Assembly: GCA_033977485.1 (NCBI GenBank)
Contig: CM066982.1
Span: forward strand, 33,210,218 to 33,274,217
DNA: 64,000 bases
Source of the DNA: Hydrangea macrophylla
Taxonomy: Eukaryota; Streptophyta; Magnoliopsida; Cornales; Hydrangeaceae
Direction: 5' to 3'
A program made the translations under genes and the position numbers. The notes under the pieces are model-generated. The model made no database searches. It saw only the letters and a list, made by a program, of their open reading frames with translations, and was not told where the DNA came from. This document shows, in pieces, positions 37,701 through 46,320 of this stretch. Within the stretch, counting starts at the first letter, position 1; each line of letters begins with the position of its first letter.

Positions 37701-40568
37701 TTCAATCGAACTACTTCGTTTCCTTTGTTTCCACAGAAACGTGATTGTTTCCATCAAAACAGACCTATGATTCCAACGAAACATTTCAGTTCTTCATCTT
37801 CTTCTTTTTCTCGGCTAGGGTTTCCACGTCTTCTCTCTTCGCTACCACTCCAGTCTCCTCTCGTCTCTCTATTTTATGGGTTATGATTAGCGATTTTGAT
37901 ATATATATATACATATATGTATATACAATCAGGCTCTAAAGAGGGCCCCCTCTCTTTATTAAAGAGGGGGCCTCTGTTTTGACCGTCAGATCGTGTTTTC
38001 ATTAAGGGCAGTTTTGTCATTTAACAGTTTTTAAACACGATCTGACAGCTAAAACAGAAGCCCTCTCTTTAATAAAGAGAGGGCGCCCTCTTTAGAGAAT
38101 CTTTGTATGTATATATTTTTATTAAGTAAAGTTTCTCAATATATTATATATATATATATGTATTAATGAGGGTTATCTTTGCATTAATTATAGATGGGTA
38201 ACAAAATCCTCGTGTGTTTTCAATTTGAACTATATTATTAATCTAACTACATATATAGACCTCTCAAAGGTTCAATTAATCAATTATTAGCTTCATATGT
38301 GCAAACAATTAAGATTGAAATTATGTTTCCACAAGTTTCTCAATGTTTCCAATTTTTCTGAAACATTTCCGTTTCCGGGCAGACCGAAACAAAATATAGG
38401 TGGTTGGATGAGAGACTTGGGGATACTAAATGATGAACATAATGAGGTTGTATTGTGATATTAAGATTGCTATAAAAATTAATTTATACACCTTATGTGC
38501 AAAGTCAGAAGAACAATTAGCTACAAATTACCTAATGATTTTATTAAGCCTTTAGTGCTAAGTCTTTCCAATTTAATGTATGCAAAAATGGCATGAAGAA
38601 TATGTATGCAACAACTTGATTGGGACTCTTGGAATATGATTGTAAGTCAAGGGTACTTGTGCAAATAAACATCGTCAGCTAATCTATAGAATATATAGGG
38701 GCATAGAGCAGAAATAAGTCCCTCTCCAATTTTCTGAATACCAATCTTCTACCAGTCTCCTGCTTTCCTTTCTCCTTTCCTCTTTGCCTTTTCATTGTTC
38801 ATACAAATACGCATTTCAACTGCATGCCTTGAATCAGTTGGGTTGGCAATGGCATGGCCATTCTTTTAATGTTTTAAAATAAAGGGTCGTCTTGTAGAAG
38901 TGCATTTTGGGAAGAAAAAAAAAACAGCATCATACTTCGGAAAATTATATTCAAGGTCAACTCTAAAGGAGAGATCAGCAGCAGTAAGAAACAACACACA
39001 CTGTTCTGCGATAATACAGCACTCACCTGAAACCGTGAGGGTTACAAGATTGCAAGCCTGGCTCATTGCTAAGCTTATGATGCATAGCTCGTTTCAATTC
39101 TTTGTCACTGTCTACAGGTGCAGTAAAAGTGGTGCCTATTGAACGCTTCCTCTTCATATTCCTGTCCCACCCTTCTTCCCCAGCAGGCAGTCTTCGAATC
39201 TTTTCTTCAACCAGATCAGACCCAACACCACTAGCCTTCGGCGTATCTCTATCTTTTGCCATGACTTGAGACTGCCGTGGTAGGCCATTGCTGCTCCATT
39301 CTGCCTGAGTCAATTTGGAAAAAAAATAAAATTAACCAATAACTGACAGTCAATCAGATGTACCTATTACCTAGGAGTACTTATACCCTCCGCTAGTAAC
39401 AAGTATGTGGTTTAAGAGATTTGGGTAACAAAGCAGCACCAAATTGGCGTGTGAGGATCAATTACTCCACTGCATTAGAGACAGTATTGGGATTACACTG
39501 ATCATGTCATTTATACTCGGAATGAATTTTGTATGTTTATGTCACACTTGGCCAAGGGCATTTTAGTTTTCAATGAGTGGCCTTATGTACAATCACAGAA
39601 GCACAAACACTTCGAAAATGGTGTCATACTGTGTCCGACAAGTGCTGGACACATGCAAACGTGCGCAACACTTGTCCGACACAATATTGCCATGTCATTT
39701 TTCTAGAAATTTCAGTGTCGGGCACAGCGCCGAGCCAGTGAAGGGAATACAGGGACGCAGATTGTAATTTTTTATGTTAATTATATTACCAAACCACAAC
39801 ATTTTGATCGGTAGATTTTTTTATCTCTTCAAAATCAAAATGCTGCCATTTTCTCCCACAATTTTTGTTATAGGCATTTTGATTGTATGGATAATGGATA
39901 TTTCATTATCGGAATATGGAAACTGACCTTAGTGACAATTTAGGCATTGTAATTTTTGTTAAAGACATGAAAACTGACCTTAGTGACAATTTACAGCTTA
40001 AAGTATCTCAATCAGAATACAAATAATAAGATAATAAGATAACAAATGGCAGAAATATAGAGGATCAAAGAGCATACTTAAGTCAATTACAATTCAAGTG
40101 ATACCTCTAATATCATATAACGAAGTTAAAATGAAATGAAATAAAATACCTCGCCTTGAGACAGCCATCCACAACACTTCCTCTGTAGCGCCTTATTTCA
40201 TCCATAACTACTGGAGGGGATGGCTTGGGATGAGTAGGTCCGAAAGAATTATCTTCTGAAGCATTCCCTATAGAAATTCCTAGAACCCTCCTCAACTCAC
40301 CCGACCGTGTATATTTTTGATCACCCATTATAATTGGCTCGAGCATCAGAGACTGTGACAACGGGGGCAAATCTCTGATCACTGTCCCACTTGCACGAGC
40401 AGTGGAAATCCCAGAACCCAACACCCGGCTCTCGCCACCCTCTCTGAAGCTTCCAGACCTATCCAAAGTGGGCCCCGGATAATTTCCTCTCTGCCCATTT
40501 GGATAGTTTCCTGCAAGACCCGGTTCTGGACTACCCGAAGCTAACTCGAATCTTGCATTTCCCGCCAT
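22034..40568 (-). CDS. Uncharacterised plant-specific nuclear-type protein
   Basis: Fourteen coding exons on the minus strand: 40150-40568, 39027-39304, 34422-34595, 33146-33919, 32958-33049, 32248-32310, 32049-32137, 31872-31937, 29807-30358, 29285-29359, 29019-29086, 28860-28917, 23414-23681, 22034-22758. All introns read GT-AG and phases agree at every junction except the first. The joined sequence is 3,701 nt (about 1,233 codons). The product is basic and Ser-rich in the first half, with a conserved helical block (ADQFQDVDTLCERLDSEK) and an acidic C-terminus ending MDDLSELNMF. It resembles the family of Arabidopsis At4g29790/At2g19390, recognised from memory; no biochemical function is known to me. 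The family exon expected after the first one is absent and exon 1 (phase 2) does not fit the next exon (phase 0), so the gene may be broken. Most introns are loaded with TEs. Confidence 0.85.
23414..23681 (-). CDS. Host gene exon 14
   Basis: Acceptor AATTTGACAG, donor CAG/GTCTGC. Encodes VSKQVALAFAKRTLARCRKF and EPSLRDIIFSTPP, the best-conserved block of the family as I remember it. Basic, likely helical. A broken twin lies at 16605-16867. Confidence 0.9.
24480..25443 (-). mobile_element. Solo LTR in intron 13, TSD (A/T)GCAG
   Basis: 964 bp, TGTGTGTAAGG to GAGTACCCACA, flanked by AGCAG (24475-24479) and TGCAG (25444-25448). The empty site is preserved in copy A near 17385-17395 (CATGTGCAGCTCATG). 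On the minus strand a TATA motif (CTAAATATATGG) near 24740 precedes a CT-rich leader, so it most likely reads leftward, the same direction as the host gene. Confidence 0.85.
25855..26487. other. MITE-like end and AT-rich repeat in intron 13
   Basis: GGGTAAATAACGCAGACATCCCCTGAGG looks like one end of a common plant DNA element, but the partner end is not found. The following 400 bp contain two diverged copies of a block with ATGAACA/GCGAACA...ATGGCAATGAC. Confidence 0.35.
26485..26770. mobile_element. MITE with TTAAGTG subterminal blocks
   Basis: The right end CTTAATTAGGTTATCAAACA (inverse TGTTTGATAACC) and the left end with ATTAAGTGCTGAAAATTAAG resemble the fragment at 18704. Inverted ATTAAGTG blocks repeat internally. 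Lies in intron 13. Confidence 0.55.
27141..27430 (-). pseudogene. Ty3/gypsy RNase H fragment
   Basis: DFTLQYHPSKANIVADTLNRKP matches the end of chromovirus-type RNase H domains, where the usual text is YHPGKANVVADALSRK. Only about 90 codons are open, and no RT or integrase adjoins. It is a truncated insertion in intron 13, absent from copy A. Confidence 0.75.
28860..28917 (-). CDS. Host gene exon 13
   Basis: Acceptor CGTTGTGCAG, donor TTG/GTAATT. Encodes YLELVAMNRLVELAYRKLL, a helical 19-residue block. Preceded by a long intron 12 side and followed by the 5.2-kb TE-rich intron 13. Confidence 0.9.
29019..29086 (-). CDS. Host gene exon 12
   Basis: Acceptor TTTGATAG, donor AAG/GTAAAC. Encodes IGKKTVCLEKMQKAIQGGRV, basic and helical. 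Phase 0 in, phase 2 out. Confidence 0.88.
29285..29359 (-). CDS. Host gene exon 11
   Basis: Acceptor GGTCTGTCAG, donor CAG/GTTAGG. Encodes PDLDDREDEVINQEIVQLEK and GLCHQ, an acidic helical segment continuing into exon 12. Confidence 0.9.
29602..29770. mobile_element. Mutator-like MITE in intron 10, TSD TTTACAAAA
   Basis: 169 bp, TIR GGGTAATTCTTTGGTGACAA, with a perfect 9-bp duplication at 29593-29601 and 29771-29779. Sister of 12592-12755. Its 3' TSD lies 28 bp from the exon 10 donor, which remains a clean GTAAGC. Confidence 0.9.
29807..30358 (-). CDS. Host gene exon 10
   Basis: Acceptor TTGCTCTCAG, donor GTG/GTAAGC; 184 codons, phase 0 at both ends. Contains ADQFQDVDTLCERLDSEKIF, LYQRVLSALITDNEIEDD and LLLELQSIGLCPE, strongly conserved in the family as remembered; acidic and Leu-rich. 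Confidence 0.92.
30512..30540. repeat. (ATG/GAT)n microsatellite
   Basis: Trinucleotide GAT tract in intron 9. Confidence 0.9.
30541..31871. other. Intron 9 body
   Basis: 1.5-kb intron between exons 10 and 9. Two TCGAT-type motifs (TTTCGATCGATATT near 30918, TTTCAATCGATTGAAA near 31018) and GTGTTTGG motifs (31044, 31092) indicate old TE pieces. Hydrophobic frames here lack family features and were not called. Confidence 0.4.
31872..31937 (-). CDS. Host gene exon 9
   Basis: Acceptor TTGGATCAG, donor TTG/GTATTC. Encodes LKSAEELHANLSQMFSHGDN plus IL; phase 0 at both ends. Confidence 0.88.
32049..32137 (-). CDS. Host gene exon 8
   Basis: Strong acceptor CTTGTTTTTGCAG, donor CAG/GTGATA. Encodes LFCSSLYWKKMEPIFTSVSL and EDASYLSKQ; the FWKKMEPIF-type motif is a family signature as remembered. 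Confidence 0.9.
32248..32310 (-). CDS. Host gene exon 7
   Basis: Acceptor ACTGTTCCAG, donor GTATGT. Encodes ESNDDLEELLAAANFACNAS, acidic, leading into exon 8 in phase 1. Confidence 0.88.
32481..32648. mobile_element. MITE of the TCAGGCTCT family (copy 3)
   Basis: Near-perfect arms of about 50 bp: TCAGGCTCTTAAGTGAACAG is mirrored before GAGCCTCACCG. Flanked by TATATACATATATAT and CTATATATATATA. In intron 6, with arms similar to 12258-12432. Confidence 0.8.
32958..33049 (-). CDS. Host gene exon 6
   Basis: Acceptor TTGGTTGCAG, donor CAG/GTACAG. Encodes KSGRPLKKLSERKGFSRLGP and ending NSPDFTG; strongly basic. Confidence 0.9.
33146..33919 (-). CDS. Host gene exon 5 (largest)
   Basis: Acceptor GCATTTTCTAG, donor AAG/GTGCAA; 774 nt. 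Encodes REENDVFGTSLVTKGKASRA, PRTGSV, then a Ser/Arg/Lys-rich low-complexity region including QRPQKISRTRRANLVSP. The RPQK.SRT.RR patch suggests a nuclear localisation signal (inference). Confidence 0.92.
34422..34595 (-). CDS. Host gene exon 4
   Basis: Acceptor TTCTCACAG, donor AA/GTATGT. Encodes PGSSIGAGGINKLETSSTSA and KNELEKSALPRD, matching the GINKLE...KNELE signature of the family as remembered. Phases fit exons 3 and 5. Confidence 0.9.
35751..36485. mobile_element. hAT-like element, TSD AGTCCATACC
   Basis: 735 bp. AGTCCATACC is repeated exactly at 35741-35750 and 36486-36495 (8-10 bp, hAT-like). Ends GAGCCAGCCCTGAG and inverse CAGGCCCGGCCCTGGG form a GC-rich imperfect TIR. A further TTTGGGA motif near 36293-36350 suggests another small insertion. 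No transposase. Confidence 0.78.
36940..37545 (+). pseudogene. Copia relic: gag start joined to RT/RNase H end
   Basis: 36959-37090 matches the gag N-terminus of copia retrotransposons (LDESNYLAWPRSCLLAI, with a stop). 37280-37545 matches the RT/RNase H end in shifting frames (ISLSHSTR, HFMHEMLHILSVLRYLKSAQ, SKKQSELAILSTEAIYQAIS). Protease, integrase and most RT are missing, so this is an internally deleted, frameshifted relic inside intron 3. Confidence 0.75.
37585..37790. repeat. GTTTCCAT/GAAAC-rich repeat (copy 2)
   Basis: Matches 18890-19125; a related tail with TGTTTCCA and TTTCCGTTTCCGG resumes at 38325-38400, beyond the MITE, so the copy was probably split. Confidence 0.7.
37929..38101. 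mobile_element. MITE of the TCAGGCTCT family (copy 4)
   Basis: Ends TCAGGCTCTAAAGAGGG and inverse GATTCTCTAAAGAGGG, with long palindromic arms (CTCTCTTTATTAAAGAGAGG) and a centre containing ACGATCTGAC inverted. Sits in a (TA)n tract; its centre is unrelated to the other copies. Confidence 0.72.
39027..39304 (-). CDS. Host gene exon 3 (second visible)
   Basis: Acceptor AATTGACTCAG, donor CAG/GTGAGT. Encodes AEWSSNGLPRQSQVMAKDRD and EEKIRRLPAGEEGWDRNMKR, a family signature as remembered. Read in phase 0, it does not continue exon 1 in frame. An internal AG at about 39295 would restore frame but is a poor acceptor. Confidence 0.9.
39305..40149. other. Intron where an exon is expected
   Basis: 845 bp between the first two visible exons. 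No minus-strand segment resembling the expected KARERAK-type exon is found. Contains a dispersed-repeat piece near 39590-39725 (GTCCGACAAGTGCTGGACAC). Confidence 0.7.
40150..40568 (-). CDS. Host gene exon 1 (start codon)
   Basis: Begins MAGNARFELASGSPEP and continues YPNGQRGNYPGPTLDRSGSF, RDLPPLSQSLMLEPIIMGDQ, RSGELRRVLGISIGN; the donor GCGAG/GTATTT ends in phase 2. This is the classic N-terminus of the family as remembered, which supports the start. An in-frame TAA lies shortly upstream. Confidence 0.95.
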
Positions 40569-41750
40569 TATTTAAATCCAATTATAGTAACTCATCTACA
40601 AAGAGTTCTTGCTCAACAACTTGTTTCTGTGTCCAAATCAACAATTTGTGCCACATAACTTGTCAGGACCAAAATGATTGAAAAACAAAAGGCGAGAGTA
40701 TCAGCACCACCAATTAGATGTACAGTGCTGGTGTATTAAAATTAGTCTTTTATCATAAACTCCGCACTTTTTTTTCTCAACCTAAATAATTCAGCGCATA
40801 ATACTTACAATGCCAGTACAAAATGCAGATCTTTGACCCATACTATGAAAGGAAAAAAGAAAAGGAACAGACGCAAAAGTAACTGCAACACTAGAATTAT
40901 CTACAAACTTCTCGAGACAATGCATCACATATCCCTATGTACGTTATGGAGAAAGTGCATATCCAAATGTGCTTAAAAGAAGGAAAATAGAGCGGAAAAT
41001 AGAAACGCTTACCGGATAAATAAATAAATAAAATTTGTAGCCCTGAACATGAACGATGAGTAAAAAATTCCCAGTAATTTAACCTATCAATAACATCAAC
41101 TCATCAACCATAAGAGTTTGGTATAGTCTCAGATGATAACTTCTTCCAACTTACTATAAGTAGTAAATTCCAAACCCTGAAAGTTGCAGCAACACGTAGG
41201 CCTTTCTACTATAACAAGCAAAACTATCCATTAAAAGGCTTGGCTCAGTCAAAAAATAAAAATAAAAATAAAATGCAAAATAAACAAAAACAAGAGGACA
41301 GAAAAAATAAATTAAATAATAATAATAATAATTGAGCATCCAAAACACTGAAATTGAAGTGAATTATCCTTCCGAATTCGGAAACGAAATAGATTGAAAT
41401 TCCTTGAAATCCAAAAATGGAGTCCGAAATTTAGCTAAGAAGTAAGCAAAAAAGCTAGGGATCAGAACATTTCGACAAATTATCAAACCCTAGTTCGACA
41501 CGAGCGAATTATAGGGTTTATCGATGAATTTCCCTTAGATTCAACACGAACTGCTTCGAAAATCGATTTAATTGAACAGGGCAGAGTTCCAGAGAATCAA
41601 AATGTACCAGCATTTGCCGATCCAGCGTGATCGAAGAGAGAGAATAACATAAAAATTCGTAGAGAGAGAAAGTACCTGTATGAAACGTGGCTGATTTTTG
41701 TCTCTCTTGTTTTTTTTTTTGTTTTTCTGGGTTTTGTAACTTTTGTTAAT
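40569..41750 (-). promoter_or_regulatory. 5' UTR, probable UTR intron and promoter
   Basis: The 41400-41700 part reads on the minus strand like a plant 5' leader (CTCTCTCTAC, CTCTCTTCGATC, AAACCCTATAATTCGC, AACTAGGGTTTG). A donor-like CAG/GTACTTTC lies near 41692 and an acceptor-like TTTGTAG near 40599, so a UTR intron is likely. The exact start site is undetermined. Confidence 0.5.
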
Positions 41751-41866
41751 ATCTACCCTTAGGGCATAGGTTAAAGCTTCTAAAAATGGAAATAAACAAC
41801 GGGGACAACACAGAACTCTACACCAGATATTGAAACTCACACTATTTCTCTTATTTATTTTTACTT

Positions 41867-42352
41867 TTACACTTCGTTTGGATTAAGAGAAGTGAAGAGA
41901 AGAGAAAAGAAAAGAAACTTATCAAGAGAAGAGAAAGTTGAGTTTTCTCCATCATGTTTGGATAGAAAATAGAGGAGAGAAGAAAAAAGAAAAGAAACAT
42001 AACTTTTTCTCGTTTGGATAACTTTCAAAAGAGAAAAGAAAAGAAAGTACTTATAACCAATTTACTTTTTTGTCCTCTGTTAGGGATACATGTTAGATGG
42101 AATAATAATATATTGGGGCGTATTTGTCTTTTACACACTATTTAATTAAGTTTCTCTTCTTTTCTCTCCGGAATCTCTCCGATTTGGAGAGAAACAAAAC
42201 TAGGCTCTTTTCTCTCTACTTTCTCCCCGCTTTCTCTTCATTTCTCTTCTCTTCTCTCCCCACTTAAATTACCAAACGAGATAACTGGAGAGAAAGTGGT
42301 ACTCTTTCTCATCTCTTCTCTCCATTTCTCTCAATCCAAACGAAGTGTAAAC
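41867..42352. mobile_element. Foldback element with purine/pyrimidine arms
   Basis: Ends TACACTTCGTTTGGATTAAG and inverse TACACTTCGTTTGGATTGAG. The left arm is rich in GAAAAGAGAAG, the right in CTTCTCTTCTCTCC, and an internal CGTTTGGATAAC suggests a composite. It lies just upstream of the host gene's 5' end. Confidence 0.78.
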
Positions 42353-42532
42353 TTTCAGACCTTTAACATCTGCTCTAAGGGCACATGTTAACAAAACCCT
42401 TTTTTTATCCGACTTTTCCTTACATTTGCCTTATTCGAAGCTGTCGTTGTGAAGAAAATAAAATATTCAGTGATTCCATCACAGCACTTCCGCCATGTTT
42501 GCTGCAGTTTTTCATAATCTGAGATATCATAG

Positions 42533-42704
42533 TTTTTTTTTTTTTAACCGTAGGTGTCCGAGCCAGCTTGCGCGCCCCTCGACTAATCCCACGAGGCTAG
42601 GACGTCCAGGTGAATCACCTGTGGCCACCTCCTTGAGATTCAAACTTAAGACCTCTGGGTATAACACCCAAAGATTTTGTCATCCAACCATAAAGGAAGT
42701 GGTT
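42533..42704 (-). mobile_element. tRNA-derived SINE (second copy)
   Basis: Same family as 16238-16411 with more substitutions (box B AGTTTGAATCTC). Flanked by ATATCATAG (42524-42532) and ATATTATAG (42705-42713). Poly(A) on the minus strand. Confidence 0.85.
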
Positions 42705-42807
42705 ATATTATAGCTTTTAAAACTTACAAATAAGTTTAAACTTGTTCAGTAAAGCTTTTTATAAGTAATGATTAATTTTAGTGGTGTCTGGTAATTAATA
42801 TGGAATG

Positions 42808-43021
42808 CCCCCGTTTGTTGTAGCTTAAAATAAGCTGAGAAGTTATATTCTCAAAAACATCTAAAACTTTGCTTTTGATAAATTAGCTTATTTTTCACTT
42901 TTAAGTTATTTTCTATGAAAAATAAGTTGTAAGCCAAACCCCTGTTTGGTTGAGCTTAAACTTATAATAAGCTATAAGTTGAAAAAAAAATCAGCTTATA
43001 AGCTGCAACAAACACCCCCAA
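42808..43021. mobile_element. MITE with GTTTGTTGnAGCTTA ends
   Basis: Left CCCCCGTTTGTTGTAGCTTA and inverse of right TGTTTGTTGCAGCTTATAAG form a TIR around AAGTT-rich DNA; an internal CCCCTGTTTGGTTGAGCTTA suggests a second nested or duplicated end. Confidence 0.6.
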
Positions 43022-43460
43022 TAACATATACGATGTGTATTGTCCAAAATGCCCTTAATAATGGTTTAAATTAAGGGTGTAACTTGGAACGGAAATTCTA
43101 ATTCCAACCAATTTCATTCTGAAAATTTTCGATTTTAGAAACTAAAAATTTCAAAATTCCGAGAAAATAAAATCGGATTGAAATCGAAATTTTTTTGAGA
43201 TTTCCGAAAATATGCCAAAAATGTTCCGAAAATGTTCTGAATTATTCCGAATATTTTCCGGACTTACCTTACATTTGTACCACATTGATTAGCAAGGAAG
43301 CAAGATGAGGAAGATGAGTCCCTAAATTAGTCGCAAGCTATTACCACATTAGTCCCAAGCTAGTACGGAGTAGTTTGTATTGAAAAATTCAAAAAATTTT
43401 GAAATTTTTTGACTTTTGAAAATTCCGATAATTCAAAAAATTCGGAATCGAAATGGAAAA
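43022..43460. other. AT-rich spacer
   Basis: Low-complexity GAAATTTT/AAATTTTC and TTCCGAAAA repeats; no coding or TE ends recognised. Confidence 0.4.
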
Positions 43461-44034
43461 TGAAAATAGGGAGAAGGAAAAATAGGTTTAAATTTTATTT
43501 AAACGCGCAGCAGAAAGATTAAGTTACAAAAATTTTATTGGTATGCCCGGATCTACTACTTGTAACTCTATAGATGCGTAAACAAGATAGGGAGAAGAGT
43601 TATACCTCAGGTCTTGAACCCAATTCTGATATTCTTCTTCCTTGATGGTGCAGCAGCCTCCACTAGGTTGACTTCGCTCTTATGACTCATGCGGATGCTT
43701 CCGAAGAGGCTAGAGTTGGTGGAAATTCTAACGGGGAGGATAAGAAGGCTAAGGAAGACCTAAAGCAGTTTCTGCAGCTTTCGTATAGAAAAACGATGAT
43801 TATTAAACTCTGTACGCAGCTGACCTATTTATAGATTTCCAAAACTGACTTTAAGCCTTCGACCGATCGAAGTCACTTCGATCGATCGAACCTTCGATCG
43901 GTTGAACCACTTTCGATCGATCAAACTTGCCTTGACTTTAATCGAATCAAAACTCTTTCAATCGATCGAACATGTCTTGACAAGATCCTCTTGTGCCTTT
44001 CCAAGCATCCTAGCGGAGCTAAGAGTGGGGCCTC
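43461..44034 (-). mobile_element. Copia-1 3' LTR, terminal part
   Basis: On the minus strand it contains a TATA box (TCTATAAATAGG, near 43830) and, upstream of it, a cluster of TTCGATCGATCGAA palindromes (43858-43965). I infer it is the downstream part of the LTR that begins at 49976, split by two insertions. Its exact end near 43461-43490 is uncertain. Confidence 0.55.
43858..43965. repeat. Cluster of TTCGATCGATCGAA palindromes
   Basis: Five full or degenerate copies separated by about 10-30 bp of unrelated sequence, upstream of the LTR TATA box. Confidence 0.85.
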
Positions 44035-45489
44035 TGATTCGTGTCTGATATTACATTCTTAACATCTTGATTTTATCCCTATTGGACACGAATTATTACT
44101 TAAACCGGAGAGGTAATGGATAAATTGTGCTTTTGATTGTTCTTGTTGTTACTCTCTTTGAGCTAATAAAGATCTCTTTCTTGTAGGTTTGGCAAGCTGG
44201 GGTGAAGTGAAATTCAACCCTTGTAGCATCCACGGAGTAAAAGAGGGGCAAAGAAGAGATGTCAAAACGGCGGATCGATCCGCCTTTTCGAGGGGATCGA
44301 TCAGCGTGTTTTGTTTAAACTATCAGATTCGAAAAGAGTGGATCGATCCGCCATATTGAGGGGATCAATCTGCGATCTTCCTATGACATTCTGCGACAAT
44401 GATCCCGAGATGGATCGATCCGGCTAAAAGAGCGGATCGATCCGCGACTTCTCGAGAAGCTAGTAATTGCCCAGATGAAAGGCGGATCGACTCGCCCTTT
44501 GTAAAGGGATCAATCCGCTTCTGCTGAACTTCCTCTCTTTTTATTACAACTTTGCCATTTTGTGTATGTAGTATTTATAGTTAGAGACAAGTTTTATTTA
44601 GGGTTAGCTTTTATTTTTCTTGTATTCCTAGGTTGTAAACTCTCACTCTCTCTAATCCCCTCATCTCTCTCCACCATTACTCCTCATCTTCCTATCATCT
44701 ACTTTCATTTAGGGTTAGAGAGAGAAGAGTGGGTTTGTATTGAATGCTTTGAAGCTTTTGGTTGAAGAACATCTTGGGATTTTTATGGCATTTATTGTGG
44801 GTTACTCTAGTTTGTATACTTTCTCTTCCCCTTTCTTTAATATTAATGTTATGGTAGTTATGAGTAGCTAAATCATGTAGGTTGGGGATCATAAACCCAC
44901 CATTGGACCCATGTGGGTTTTAATGTAGGATTCTCATATTTAGTAGTATATATGGAGTTCATGGGTGCAAGGTTTGACTTCTTAAGACTTCACTTACAAT
45001 ACCAAGCATTGAAGGTTGCGAAAGTCTCTAGTTTTCAAACCTATACTCATGTGTTGCATTGGAACATCTATCAAGCACGTTGGTTGACTACCACATGTTT
45101 GATAGTTTGTTGCAATGAGATTTTCTACTCTAGAATGTGCTACAAGTACGAAATCTATGTGTTGGTTGGACTAAGGTGGGGGAATGATCCTCAACCTCAA
45201 TTTCTCCATTTGAAAAATCCCCAATTTTTAATTAAATTTAGCTTTGTTCGATTTTACTTCCCATTTTCTAAAATAGTCATTGTAGTATAAGTTAACACAA
45301 ATTGAATCAAATCCAAAGGCGAAAAGACTCAATTATATTTCTTAGTCTGTTAATTTCTTCTCGCATGATAATTGGTCTTTAAGCGCCCACCAAGCATTGC
45401 TGCATTCCAATCCCTATGGACTCGACACCCTATTTCCATTGTACTACGTTTTAATAGGGTTAACTAAGAACTTGATTTTGACAGCATCA
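44035..45489 (+). mobile_element. Gypsy solo LTR, TSD (G/A)CCTC
   Basis: Ends TGATTCGTG and GATTTTGACAGCATCA; the end style (CGTTTTAATAGGGTTAA...CATCA) is typical of a plant gypsy LTR. Flanks GCCTC (44030-44034) and ACCTC (45490-45494) differ by one transition. No PBS follows. U3 holds GGATCGATCC palindromes (44265-44520) ahead of a TATA-like TATTTATAG (44572). It sits inside the copia-1 LTR. Confidence 0.68.
44265..44520. repeat. Cluster of GGATCGATCC palindromes
   Basis: About eight full or degenerate copies of CGGATCGATCCGCC/GGGATCGATC spaced by 15-40 bp upstream of the TATA-like motif. Confidence 0.85.
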
Positions 45490-46320
45490 ACCTCTTAAGC
45501 TCTTTATTATTGGCTCAGACCAGTTGTTAATTCCCATGATCAAACTCTTTGATCATCAAACTAACCAACTGATCAGTTAACATTTACTCTAATATAAAAA
45601 GATAACTGAACTCTAATGCAAAAGAACATATCCAAAGCGATAACTAGACTTGTATGGTGTACTAATGTCCCTCTACCATCAGCAGTCGTAATCATATTTA
45701 GGTAGTCGGATAATTGTTACTGTCAACCTAAATCATGATTACTTCTTGTATTCCTTGAGTCCCATTCACCACTCATGATTACCAAACATGTCGATAACTA
45801 CTTATCAACAAGATAGCAGTTCTTAGTAATAAACTTGGTGACATTCTCAAGGGAATGCTTATTCTTTAACAAAGGGTAGATTCTATCTTGACAATATATG
45901 TTCACAACCCTATGAACATGACATACCCAAGACACCTAGGTGTTGATCTTTAAGACTTCACTGATTGGTAAGTCAAAGTAGCCAAATCCATAGTCTGTGT
46001 TCATAATCGTCTCAAGATTGAGAACACGTACCTTATACAAGTTATGAGTTCCTATCGACTATTGACAGCCTTACGTGTCATTAGGAAAGCCTAGGTCCAT
46101 CAATGCGCGCACTATTAGCACTAGCATATTAACTAAGAGTTAAACTCTAGTGATTGAGATTTATCACTCCATCCAATGGTAGTTAATTATGCTACAATGT
46201 AAACTTGATGAGATATCTAGTCTCATCATCCACTGTGACAAATTTTAAGTACCAAAGAATAGTAATTCGTAACTCACTTGTATGTATCTCATACACACAT
46301 GAATTACTTACTATGATACT
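45490..46320 (-). mobile_element. Copia-1 3' LTR, middle part
   Basis: Non-coding LTR DNA between two insertions. It ends in ATACT, the target duplicated by the gag-only element that follows. Confidence 0.6.

Larger units (their letters stand above)
34596..39026. other. 4.4-kb intron 3 of the host gene
   Basis: Intron filled with repeats: a hAT element (35751-36485), a copia relic (36940-37545), GTTTCC-rich repeats and a MITE (37929-38101). The 34620-35740 part is AT-rich with poly(A/T) tracts and a pyrimidine-rich block (34930-35110); I see no further exon. Confidence 0.6.

Noticed and set aside
44562..45290. ORFs of 67 and 125 codons in the gypsy solo LTR
   Set aside because: They lie in the non-coding R/U5 part of an LTR and match no protein feature.
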